Shown one piece after another: positions 26,401 to 36,291 of a DNA stretch of 64,000 bases. Location: the NCBI GenBank assembly GCA_944989445.1, contig CALYLW010000492.1:337501-401500 (forward strand), written 5' to 3'. Source of the stretch: Ampullaceana balthica. Its lineage: Eukaryota; Mollusca; Gastropoda; Lymnaeidae. Every line of letters starts with the position of its first letter. The first letter of the stretch is position 1. The translations under genes and the position numbers were made by a program. Under the pieces are notes generated by a model. The model searched no databases, had not been told where the DNA came from, and saw nothing but the letters and a program-made list of their open reading frames with translations.

Positions 26401-29400
26401 TTGTTATGGACCCATCTGAATCATGAGCAGATTGAAAGTTGGAAACACTTCGCGCTGGAATTCCAAGTGTTCGACATACTGTGACATACCGAAATGAGCA
26501 ACAGTTAGGCAGCGTCAGGGAATAGCTTAAACCATTCTATTTTTTAAATTTTTTTTACATAAGCTATTATTTTTAAATTAGTTAAAAATGTGGGTTAGTA
26601 GTTGACTTTCGGGCGTGGTTTAAGAGATTTTACATTTACACTTACTGGTGGTTGACAGGCCAGAGAAAACCCAACACTGGCCATATTTCACCGCACGTTT
26701 GCTTTTCCAAAACTCCTCTAGGATGGCAGCTGACCCTGTCCAAGATAGAGGAGATCTACCACCCGAGTAATCACCTGACCAGTTGCCAGTTAGCACACCG
26801 CTGTCATCAGCAGAATTCACCTAGAGATACAGCAGTGTTGTAGGGAAATGTTCATATAATTTGAAATAAATTAATTTTTGTGGCATGTCGTCGAACTCAT
26901 AAAATTTGACTAAATAAAAATGTGAGAAATTTCTGCATTTAGTATTAACGGACATAACTTAAATTCTAATTAAGTAACATTCAAGCAAATTTAAATTTAA
27001 AAACAAATAATAATAAAATTTAAATTTTTACAAATTCTTTTAAAATTAAATTAGTTTTTGTAAAATGAGAAGATTAATAACCAAAAAAAATTAAAATAAT
27101 CAGCAAACCAACAGCCCAGAACTAGGGACCAACCGGGTAGACATTTTCTACCAGGTACCAAATCCGAATCGTTAGATGTACTATTTGCCGGATCCGGGTA
27201 CGAATCCAAGTACTAAGTCACAAACTAAAACATTTGGCGAAAGGTCATTCTCTTTTTGTGCAGCCAAACAATGGAATTCTCTACCATTACACATCCGTAG
27301 TATTTCAACTACCAAGTCCTTCAAGACTGCATTTAAAACGCATTCAGCAATTTGCGCGGGAACTATTTGCCAATGCGAATAGTTCCGAAAAACCCGATAT
27401 CCAGCCGGAGCGAATGTTCGGAGCTGTTTCCGGTTGGTCCCTACCCAGAACCTATCATATATGATGCATAGTTTTAGAGCAAAATTATCTAGATCTTAAC
27501 TATATAGTAAGCTTACCAATGCTGAGATTTTTCTCACTACTGATACTGCGTTTCCTCTAACTGCCCAATTGAGCCCAGAGCTGTCCAAAAGGTAGATTGC
27601 TGCATCAAGAACACAAGATTCAAACTGTGGTACAGAATCATATTATTTCAATTTATTTGTATTTAAATCAGATTTTAGAATTTAATAAAAGAAATAAAAG
27701 ATGAATTATGTTCCATACTTGACAAATATTCATTTTTTTTAAAAAGAAAGAAAGGACAAATTTGGCATGGCATGTAAATGTTTCCCTTTTTGTGAAAAGG
27801 TTATCTTTTAGATGTTTTTTTTTAATGAACAATTAATACATTGAAAATGTTTGCTCAATAAACCATAATCAATTATTTAAAACACATGCTTTTTTACATT
27901 AAATATTTGACTTAATGACTTTAAAAAAATTGATCTATAACATCAAACAAAACGGTTTAAAACATTGAAGGAATCTTAAAGTGTGTAGTTTAATAAATTC
28001 TATATGGAAAATTATTAAATTCAAGTTATATAGGTTGAGAATATCATGGCAGGAGCAGTGCTGATTTGGTTTTCAAAGCATTTGATTACCTGGCCAAAGT
28101 TCCAGGGTCTTGGGGCTACAGCATTTTGACTTCCGTAATAGATTTGTCCTGTTTCATTGAGGACATATTCCTTGAGTAGATTAGCATCAGCCAAGTACAC
28201 AGTGTCATCTTGTGAAAATAAACAACATTTTATAATGGCATAATTGCAATAAAATGTGACTTAGTGTTAAGATAACCATGTGGTTATTATAGAATATTCA
28301 ATAAACAGCAATGTATTACGTTTTCCAGAAGAACATTTATTAATTTTATTTCTAAACAAGAGGTTTAAACAACACACTTCTGTTAAAAAGAAGGCAAAAA
28401 TGGATATTTGACAATTATAATGGGAAAATGTATGCAATTTTTAAAAATATTAATTCAATATTCTGTATGTTATTGTGAGAAGGAATTATGTAATCACTGG
28501 ATGACTTTGTATGCAATTTTTAAATTTGAATTGTAACAATTTCACAAAAAATTATCGCACAAATTTTATTCCCATAACTATTTTTTTTAAAGTTTGAAAT
28601 GATGACATGACCTCTCACACAAACATAAGAAAGCCGATGTCGGTGGTGGCAAACCTATGGGCACACAGCCCCAAAAAGGTTCGCCACCCCTGGCCTATGT
28701 CATGTAGAAAGCATGTGTCGGTGATGGGGAACCTACGGCACACAGCCCCAAAAAGGTTCGCCACCCCTGGCCTATGTCATGTATCAGCCAGTTACAAATT
28801 TTACTTCCAAAAAAAAAGGGGACCTTTTTGTCCATGTAATAAATATTGATTGTACCTTTACACCATGGGTTAAAGATAATATAGATTGGATCTGCAAGCT
28901 CAAGTCTGTATATGTTTGAGTCTCTGACAACATCAATCTTCACATTCCATTTCCCAACATAACAAGATGGTGGTGGTGTGATGGATACTGTCAAAGACTT
29001 GCCCTATATAAATAAGATATGGCAATAGTCTGATAAGCAAATGGTTAGTTAATTTTGTTTTTTAATCATTTGATAGTCTATGAAAAATCTATATTTATTT
29101 ACAGTATACATGAAAAGAAAATCTATCAGTATGTGGAATGTTGTCTAATAGTATATATATTTTCATGAAGTATGTGTCTACTTTTTGAGACTTTATTGAA
29201 GCTTTCCATTCTTTATTCCGATCTTCATCATCTGGTGTAATTTCTACACTTGTTCCTTTACTTGTTAGTGGTTTTTCACCTGCATTGCACAGAAAAAAAA
29301 GCCAACATTAAAATCCATATACAATATATCTATGATGTTAATTGTAAACTATTATTACAAGAATTATATTTCAATTTTAAAAGTCAATTTCAATATTTAG

Positions 29401-31176
29401 TTTGAGCCTAACTAAAGAAGGATAATGATCAATAAAATTAGAATAAAATAAGAATTAGCCTACAAGAAAAAAAACAACTGAGAGGGTAATCCAGTAAAGT
29501 TTTTTTTTATTTAGGAAAGACAGACGGACTTTTCCTTTGACTGTTTTTACTCAAAGCAAAATCATTTAACAGTATTTGTTAAAAGAATACATGGCACATG
29601 GGACATGCAATAATTGAATAATTGCATCCCTTTTAAAATTAAAACATTATTATTATTTTATTTGACATTTGATGTGCTGAAGGCGTAAAAATAAAAAGCT
29701 CTCATTTTCAGAAAGTTTCTGGGTTTTGCTGACACTGATCAGTGATGTCTACAACAATTTAGTTGAATTTGGATAGCCATTCATTCAATGATTCAATTAT
29801 TTAATCGAGAATACTTAATACTATAACTATATCTATAATTTATAATGCATGTAACTTAATTTAAATTAACTAATTAATAATTTTACACAATTTTAATAGG
29901 ATCAGCCTTTCATTTTAAATATAATAATTTAACAAGTTCTAATAAAAAAATAAAGTAAAAGTAATAACTGCACTTTTACCAAAAATACTAACAATGCAGT
30001 GAGTAAACATACCGGTCTCAAAAACAATTATTAAGCCATCCGAATTTTCATTGAAATCTTGAGAAAATTCCACATCAATAATGAATGGCTGACCTCTTCT
30101 AACAATAAGTTTGGTTTTTGCGATAGACAATGCATATCTGCTGGTGTGATGAAGTTCGGAGTTATCTTTTATGTTCAGTTGCACGGATACTGCTGTCAAT
30201 GTTGTCTTGGGGTCCGCGTCTGAAAGAGCAGTAAATTAGATACTTTTCATGGCCAAAGGCATATTTTAATGAGCTGAGATATTAAGAATTTGTCTCTCCC
30301 CTCTCCAACCATCATCGCTCAAAATTTCATAAACTTTCAAAATCCCGAGAAGTTGGCAAATACTCATGACCCTACTACCCAGATACGTTACGATATTGAT
30401 CTGTGGGTGACAAACCTTACAAGATCACAAAAACCTTTAACTTACTCCACCCTGAAGCACCAAGTCATAAAAATTTACACCCTGTCATAAACTTGGGAAA
30501 TTAAAACGTGCCCAATAAACTTGAGTAAAATATGGGTTCTTAGGGGCCGTCCATAAAGTACGTCACGCTATTTTTGACCATTTTAACTCCCCCCTCCTCC
30601 TGTCACAAACTGTCACAAATCTCGGGAGGCCCCCCCCCCTAAAGTACGTCACGCTTTCGAACAAATTTTTGCTTTTTATTAACAAACAAATTAAAATTTA
30701 ATATAAAACTCAGTGACATCACACATGGCAAGACCCCCCCCCCTGTCACACTTTCTTACACCCCCTCCCCCCGCTGGAGCGTGACGTACTTTATGGATGG
30801 CCCCTTACTGGTTTAACGAGAAGTAAATGGCATATTTGTTTTATTCGGATTTATTGTATTTCAAAATTAAGTGAACCTTTAGCTATTCTTGAAAATATGA
30901 AAGAAGTAAAATTTGACAATAATATTTATTATTTTTATTTTGCATATAGCAAAAACTTTTCAAGGACATATCGTTGGTTAGACCTGAATTAGCCTCGGTT
31001 TCAACGACAGAAACAAGAAGTATGGAATAAACATAATTGATATGACGTTTGACTAATAAAAAAATCATACCTGTGATAACATTAACGTTAGATTCTCTCC
31101 GATTGGTTGGCTGTGCCCAGCGTCCTGTGTTTGGCTGGACATGCGATTTTCCACACAGGCTTGCCCCTGATCCCAT
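20482..31176 (-). CDS. Transglutaminase (annulin/hemocyte type), 16 exons, 719 residues
   Basis: Protein-glutamine gamma-glutamyltransferase: a calcium-dependent enzyme that forms isopeptide bonds between Gln and Lys side chains. Exons in transcription order: 31071-31176, 30013-30219, 29182-29279, 28856-29003, 28090-28208, 27517-27624, 26646-26820, 26340-26478, 24288-24391, 23789-23951, 23231-23310, 22807-22889, 22138-22342, 21583-21737, 21000-21130, 20482-20620. Every junction is in phase and the total is 2160 nt. Domains: N-terminal sandwich (about residues 36-150; HHTSRY, VRRGQPF), catalytic core (about 175-450), two beta-barrels (about 511-625 and 631-719). The catalytic triad is intact: Cys311 in [10 protein letters not shown] (codon 26674-26676), His370 in [10 protein letters not shown], Asp393 in [12 protein letters not shown]; the spacings (59 and 23) match the family. 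The start ATG at 31174-31176 gives MGSGASLC, a fit to N-myristoylation (Gly2, Ser6) plus a palmitoylatable Cys8, suggesting a membrane-bound enzyme; no signal peptide is seen. In arthropods relatives act in hemolymph clotting and epithelial morphogenesis; that role here is inference. An unseen upstream non-coding exon is possible. Confidence 0.95.
21209..21503 (-). mobile_element. Full-length tRNA-derived SINE in transglutaminase intron
   Basis: Reading the minus strand from 21503: a tRNA-like head with box A TGGTCAAGTGG (plus coordinates 21477-21487) that fits the pol III consensus, and box B GGTTCAAATCTC (21432-21443). Then comes a body shared with other copies (GGGTCCTAACACTAG, TGGGTAATGCATGGAACCC, TTGCCAACAGACTGG) and the tail side GATAAGACAAG at 21209. 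This is the only copy in the window with both head and tail. It sits in the intron between exons 14 and 15 in the same orientation as the gene. Confidence 0.9.
22590..22750. mobile_element. hAT-Charlie-like MITE, 161 bp, perfect 8-bp target duplication
   Basis: Termini CAGTGGTTCTCAACCT and its near-complement at the right end (AGGTTGAGAGCCACTG). Target duplication AGATAGAG at 22582-22589 and 22751-22758, identical. It is non-coding and lies in the intron between transglutaminase exons 12 and 13. The CAGTGGTTCTCAACC end is a well-known hAT-Charlie signature. Confidence 0.95.
23040..23120 (+). mobile_element. SINE 3' fragment with tail
   Basis: Matches the plus-strand end of the SINE family: AAACCATGGATAAGCGTACG, GCAATTATCTTCT, ACAGAAGGAGTGTCTGTAAT and a decayed tail TTAAGATAA. 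Orientation is opposite to the host transglutaminase gene. Only about 80 bp remain. Confidence 0.75.
23524..23722 (-). mobile_element. SINE 5' (tRNA-like head) fragment
   Basis: On the minus strand a tRNA-like head (GAGTGGCGCGCTGATCACTC, then box B CAGGTCCAAGTC) is followed by the body segment AGGGCATCCCTGAGTCCAC that also occurs in the copy at 21209-21503. The tail part is absent. It lies in the intron between transglutaminase exons 10 and 11. Confidence 0.75.
24960..25440 (-). pseudogene. LINE reverse-transcriptase fragment in transglutaminase intron
   Basis: The minus-strand translation contains motifs of the C-terminal part of non-LTR retrotransposon ORF2: [12 protein letters not shown], then [16 protein letters not shown] and [15 protein letters not shown], broken by at least one stop and frame changes. 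The open frame on the plus strand across this region is only its shadow. It is a dead, truncated copy in the long intron between exons 8 and 9. Confidence 0.75.
27160..27465 (+). pseudogene. LINE ORF2 C-terminal fragment in transglutaminase intron
   Basis: The plus-strand frame starting near 27170 encodes [19 protein letters not shown] followed by [18 protein letters not shown]. This is the characteristic ending of CR1/Jockey-like non-LTR retrotransposon ORF2 proteins (RSFSxxAPKxWNSLP...SFKxxLKTHLF). Flanking text with repeated GGTACCAAATCC / CCGGATCC / TTGGTCCCTACCC blocks looks like element flank. Orientation is opposite to the transglutaminase gene. Confidence 0.8.
28633..28790. repeat. 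Tandem duplication of a hAT-end-like segment, about 80-bp unit x2
   Basis: Two adjacent copies share GCACACAGCCCCAAAAAGG and TTCGCCACCCCTGGCCTATG, each preceded by a GTCGGTG block. The CCTTTTTGGGGCTGTG/AGGGGTGGCGAACC sequence resembles a hAT transposon end, here doubled. It lies in the intron between transglutaminase exons 4 and 5. Confidence 0.85.
30543..30804. mobile_element. PIF/Harbinger-type MITE, 262 bp, TTA target duplication
   Basis: Ends GGGGCCGTCCATAAAGTACG and the exact-looking complement CGTACTTTATGGATGGCCCC, with further inverted copies of TAAAGTACGTCACGC inside. Flanked by TTA at 30540-30542 and 30805-30807. A 3-bp TWA duplication with GG-start ends fits PIF/Harbinger. It is non-coding and sits in the first coding intron of the transglutaminase gene. 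Confidence 0.88.
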
Positions 31177-31183
31177 CTCAGGC

Positions 31184-31560
31184 CAGACCAATGTAATACC
31201 CTGTCAGACCAATGTAATACCCCCTCAGACCAATGTAATACCCTGTCAGACCAATGTAATACCATGTCAGACCAATTTAATACCCTCTCAGACCAATGTA
31301 ATACCCTGTCAGACCAATGTAATACACTGTCAGACCAACGCCATAGTCAGGCGATTATAATCCCCTGCCAAACCAATGTTATACCTTATCAGACCAATGT
31401 AATATTCTGTCACACCCTGTCAGACCAATGTAATACCCTGTCACACCCTGTCAGACCAATGTAATACCCTGTCACACCCTGTCAGACCAATGTAATACCC
31501 TGTCAGATCTGACAAACGCAATACCATCTCAGACCAGACACATTGAATACCCTGATGTAG
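31184..31560. repeat. CCAAT-containing minisatellite abutting the transglutaminase start codon
   Basis: About 15 degenerate copies of a 21-bp unit whose core is CAGACCAATGTAATACCC. In the right half a CTGTCACACC insert makes the period about 33 bp. Every good copy carries GACCAATG, i.e. a CCAAT box (RRCCAATS) on the plus strand. The array begins about 8 bp upstream of the transglutaminase ATG (31176), so it occupies the 5' untranslated region and/or promoter. Because 21 is divisible by three, the array is also open in several frames; those open frames are artefacts of the repeat, not genes. Confidence 0.92.
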
Positions 31561-33679
31561 GACCATCAGACTCGAGCAGGGCTGACAATGCCTGTCGCCT
31601 GTCACACCTTCTGGTGTAAACCAGTCTCAAGCAGGACTTGCAGTGTCTGTCGCACCAACAGGAGCGGCTGACAAATTATTTCCCCCCATCCTATCGCTAG
31701 AAACAATAAAATTATAAACGTACGTAGCATTCTAACTTCCAATGTCATGATCATAAGTTTTGGGAAATTCAATAAATTCACACACACAAAAAAGGAGTTC
31801 TATAAATCTTATTGTTATCTTCGTGGTTACATAATTATTTTTTTCAAACGTTTTTTTTTACGTTTAGGCTTCGAGCTTCGTTGATTTTAAACAATATATA
31901 GCCAAATTATTCACCTTTCCTTCAAACTTCTGATTAGCCTTTTTTAACACATTACAAATCATAATTTCTAAATAAGGCAAGGATACCTGCATATGCAGAC
32001 ATAAGATACACAAAGAAAAATGTTAAGATTTTTTTTCCTTTCTTTTCAATCCATACGTTACTTTGTAAAATAATAGTACTTAATTAAGCATCCACAAATT
32101 GGGATATAGATAGTCTTTGCTAAATTTGAAATTATATGAAGGTGAAAATATTTTCGTGGCTGGTTAATGTTTTTGCACATAATACGAAAACCACTAAAAG
32201 AATATCTTCTGACGCTTTCAATATAAATGTGGGCAGGTTGAAAACTTAATTAAGATGCGTGTTAAAATGCAAATTAATATTTTGAATGTGTTTATGGGGT
32301 TGACTCAATGATGCCCCCCCCCCTCTAGACACTTGTACCGACTACTAACTTTTGAAAATTGTTCTTATGTGAGTCTAATGTGAGGAGTATTTGGGTTTGA
32401 GGTTAATGCATACAAATTAAATTACGAAAAACAATTTATATTTAACCTTATGATTATTACACTACAAATTATATATATTTTTTAACACACAACAAAATGA
32501 TTTACCTTTCCTTAGTATATCACTGAATTAGAATAAACACAATTTATTTAACACCCCCCCCCACCCACGACTACAAAATATTGAAGTTTCTAGACATCTG
32601 CAATCATTTTTATAAACATTAATATAAGCCTATATACATAATACATATTGAAGATTATCCTAAAACCTCGCACTTTTAAAACAGAAAACTATGTTGTTCT
32701 AATCATAATCTACGTTCTGATACAGTCTCAAATCGATATACGCAATACTGACACTGTATATGAAATATTATAAAATGTCTTTGTCTTTAATACCTCTAAA
32801 TACTCTCGTACTCAGAGTTGTTCTTTATAAACACAGATTTGATAAAAACATGTTACCTTACAAAGTAAAAAACGATGCACCAGTTGCACCAATTAACACC
32901 ACCTAAATGATACCCGTGCCATTTAATACATGCCTGTGTTCATGTGTGTCTTTGTAAACAAACGGCAACACACTTGGTTACAAGTACAAATAAGTTTTAC
33001 TAAGAATATACTTAGAGGTCTTTAAAAATAAAAATATTTCTATAGCAGGTGAAAAGAGAATCGATTTGAAATCTGACGATACTAAACTCATCAGACCATG
33101 GTATATTACTACAAGAATATGTGGAACATTTTTTTTGCCGACTTGTTTATATCGATCAGGAGTCAATAGACCGAATCGATACACTGATCTCTAAAAGATA
33201 CAAGGCCAGGGCGTTAAAAAAAAACAACTGCAGGCCCTATGCCATATGCACTCTATAGTGTCTATTGCCATAACTTTAAAGTCCGTCACGGCTGATGACG
33301 TGTGATGTGGAATAACCGCGATATCATGCGTCAAGCTAGATTGTAATGTAAACAGTAAGTTGGCTCCCCTTAGTCACTACCGTTAGATGGTCGACGCCTT
33401 GTTGTGTTTGGCAGACGTGAAACATTGAAAATGAAGCAAACTAATGCTAATAGACATTTTAAAAGACACACATTGATTCTTCGATTACTTTAATTAACTT
33501 ATTGCTTACAACTCAAACAAAACAAAATCTTTTTCGATAAAGCATGTAAATAAACTATCAAAAAGTAGTAATTGTAAAAAATTGAATTTTTTTTTAAAAA
33601 CTCATATGTAATATGATTTAAGCCATAGATAATAAAATAACATGACAGATAAATCTAGGCACTGTAAGAATTTATCCCA
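31561..33679. other. No gene seen; upstream of transglutaminase gene
   Basis: AT-rich DNA with several long C runs (for example near 32312 and 32557). The open frames are short and without domains. It could contain the transglutaminase promoter or a non-coding first exon, but I cannot point to one. Confidence 0.4.
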
Positions 33680-34135
33680 GCATGTCTAAATACTGTAATA
33701 TTTAGCCTACCAAAGGTTCTATACCTAGACACGGTTATGTTTAGCCTACTAAAGATTATTTATCTAAACACTCAATGTAACATTGAGTATATTAAAGATT
33801 CTATATCTAGACACTATAACATTTAGTATATTAAAGATTCTATATCTAGACACTATAACATTTAGTATATTAAAGATTCTATATCTAGACACTATAACAT
33901 TTAGTATATTAAAGATTCTATATCTAGACACTATAACATTTAGTATATGAAAGATTCTATATCTAGACACTGTAACATTTAGTATATTAAGGATTCTATA
34001 TCTAGACACTGTAACATTTAGTATATTAAAGATTCTATATCTAGACACTGTAACATTTAGTATATTAAAGATTCTATATCTAGACACTGTAACATTTAGT
34101 ATATTAAAGATTCTGTATCCAGACACTGTAACATT
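33680..34135. repeat. 39-bp minisatellite, about 11 copies
   Basis: The unit includes ATTCTATATCTAGACACT followed by GTAACATTTAGTATATTAAAG. From about 33790 to 34130 nine copies are almost identical; two or three more diverged copies lie to the left. Since 39 is divisible by three, one minus-strand frame stays open for 120 codons and predicts a repeated SRYRIFNILNVTV peptide. There is no promoter, splice or composition evidence that it is translated. Confidence 0.93.
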
Positions 34136-34204
34136 TAGCCTTCACAATAAATTTCTTTTAAAAAAATAGTTTGTTCCATTGCTGCCTCCCTGACCGATGT
34201 CCCT

Positions 34205-34352
34205 TTAAAGACAGACAGACAGAGAGAACGATATTTAGATAGACAGACGGGTGGACGGACGGACAGATAGATAGAGGGTTAGGTAGATGGGTAGATCGAT
34301 AGACAGACAGACAGACATATAGACAGTAGATAGATAGAAAGAGAGAGAGATA
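34205..34352. repeat. Compound GACA/GATA-type simple repeat
   Basis: Runs of GACA, GATA, GACG and GAGA tetramers or dimers, such as CAGACAGACAGAGAG and GATAGACAGACAGACAGAC, without coding content. Confidence 0.85.
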
Positions 34353-34452
34353 GAACGGACGGGCTGTATTTGTTAGTTGGTCATAACAGTGGCCAGCTTA
34401 AATATTTTACATTAGTTATTTTTAAAAAAAACATTGAATAAAATCTGTTAGA

Positions 34453-34545
34453 CCAGTGCTTCTCAAACTTTTTAGTATGGTGGATTGGCAGGAGTTTTTC
34501 TATTGCACCAGGGACCGGTGCACAATTTTCCTGTACAGACGTGGT
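34453..34545. mobile_element. Truncated hAT MITE related to the copy at 416-602
   Basis: Shares the left terminus CAGTGCTTCTCAAACTTTTT and the internal blocks GGCAGGA.TTTTTC and ATTGCACCAGGGACC with the intact MITE at 416-602. The right end is lost. Confidence 0.85.
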
Positions 34546-34825
34546 AGCGGTACGAGCCCCCACATTATCTACAGTCCTAAACCATTGGGCGTGAATTCGG
34601 TTAATTATATGATACACGTCATCCAACAATTTTGAAAAAAATAATCACGTGTCTTCGCTGGTCTTGATGGTCGTTGGCCGTAACTACTTTACTTCACCTT
34701 ACAATGTTCTTCCTCGTCAAGGGCTGAAACTATGAATTGTTCTTTTAAAAAAGTTGCTTGAGAATAAAAGGTGTCAACTGTTTGGCCACATTCTTATCAA
34801 AGATTAAAAAAAAATTTATTAATAG

Positions 34826-35266
34826 TAGGGCTGCGGAAATTTAATTAATCGATTAACCCTTACACATTTAATCGATTTAAATTAATTTGATAGATTAAAA
34901 TTTAAGAAAATATTTCAATTATTTTATGTTCCAATTTATTAATTATTTTATATTTTTTATTACTTTAAGTAGTACTTACATACTTTTCCCTCGTATTATT
35001 ATTATTTATTTAGACGTACATACGTAAACAAAAAGATTTTGTCCCTTATTTCTTGCATAGCTGAACGAATTTGCTGTGTTAAGCCACACATTTTTGGAAG
35101 TCATGGAATTACCGATTTCGTGAAAATAATGAATCGCGACTTAACGTGATCTATATATGCGTTATATAAAATATAATTAATCGTTTAATCGATTAATTTT
35201 TTACGATTAATCCAACAATTTTTTTTAAATTATTTTTTTTTAAATAAAAAATCAGTACCAGCCCTA
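34826..35266. mobile_element. hAT MITE with ATTAATCG-rich body, 441 bp, 8-bp target duplication
   Basis: Left end TAGGGCTGCGGAAATTTAA, right end CAGTACCAGCCCTA, with ATCGATTAAT-rich sub-terminal repeats. Target duplication ATTAATAG at 34818-34825 and 35267-35274 is identical. A reverse-oriented relative lies at 62220-62671, a truncated one at 48461-48563, and the foldback at 60102-61141 shares the terminus. Confidence 0.93.
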
Positions 35267-35312
35267 ATTAATAGTCAATTAATGTCTCCCACATTATGTG
35301 AGCAACAAAGTC

Positions 35313-35473
35313 AATTTTGTCTTGTCTTATCCATTCTAGCTCCTTCTATACAGAAGATTATTGCGTCCACAGACCATGCCGGTCTGTTGGCAAGTGACAC
35401 AGCGTTCACAGGCCAGGGCTACGAGGGTTCCACGCATTACCCAGACGCCTTTGTTTCCCGTCGAAGCTGGGTG
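35313..35473 (-). mobile_element. SINE copy, subfamily A, 5'-truncated
   Basis: Plus strand reads TTGTCTTATCCATTCTAGC, CTCCTTCTATACAGAAGATT, GCGTCCACAGACCATGCCGG and CATTACCCAGACGCCTTTG, all shared with 21209 and 48613. The homology to the SINE ends at the GAAGCTGG block, where the 590-bp repeat at 35474 begins. Confidence 0.85.
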
Positions 35474-36056
35474 AACAACGTGCTCCTACAATCTTAATTG
35501 TTGATTTTGTTTCTACGTTCAAGTTACCAATCTTATGAAATATTAGAAATCGAAAGCTAGCATAAAAACTGATTTTTTTGTTTGTTTGTTGTGGATTTAG
35601 TGTTAACCGATGGATTAAAAAAATCATTAAATTTCATTGTCATTGTATCCCTAAATATAGGAATCGAAGTCAAGTGGCGTACCACTTACTGAAATAGACA
35701 ACTGTAAAGTTATATAATGCAGGTTTATACAGTTAAGTACAAATATACATAACTATAATATATTAATTTCATAGTTTTTTAAAGTATAAATTAATTCAAA
35801 ATTTAAAATGTATTTTTTAAAAGTTGAATTTAATATTTTGTAAACCTAAGTTTAAATTACTAAAAAAATTTTTTTAGTAACACAAGTTAATAATAATATC
35901 TCTCACAGTATTGTATATTAAATTTCAAAAGAGTAATAACAATTCTTATCTTGTAAACTAAATTAAAATTTTCTCAAGAGCAACGCATTTGATAAAATAT
36001 ATTAGTACCAGTACTTTGTGGTGCAGCGATTACGGGCAAATAAATTGTAATGCACG
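35474..36056 (+). repeat. Dispersed repeat (590-680 bp family), copy 1
   Basis: Closely matches 42187-42778 and 52163-52846. Landmarks: AATTGTTGATTTTGTTTCT, TGGATTTAGTGTTAACCGAT, CATTGTATCCCTAAA, GTAACACAAGTTAATAATAA, CTCAAGAGCAACGCATTTG, GGTGCAGCGATTACGGGCAA. No open frame persists across copies, so it looks non-coding. A reverse-complement piece of its 3' end lies at about 36230-36291 and continues at 38329-38352 across a hAT insertion. Confidence 0.9.
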
Positions 36057-36291
36057 AGACAGAAAGTTTAATATTTCGTATTTATCAAACAAGGACAAGT
36101 TAGTTGGGCTTTTGAAAAAGGTCGGCGCGTAGGCGCCCTAAAAAAGTGCATTTTTTCAAAATAAATAGATTTCAGCTGAAAACTTCCGTTATTTTTGACG
36201 GGTGATACGCTAGTATATATATATATAGATATTTTGTCAGTGAGAAAGAACACTATCTTAAAATAAAGTTTTATTGTCAACATCTGATGTG

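Noticed and set aside
31049..31464. Open frames with repeated QTNVIPC or SDQCNTL motifs.
   Set aside because: Produced by the 21-bp minisatellite; the real coding signal here is the first transglutaminase exon on the minus strand up to 31176.
33764..34126. 120-codon minus-strand frame with a repeated 13-residue motif.
   Set aside because: Produced by a 39-bp minisatellite; no supporting gene signals.
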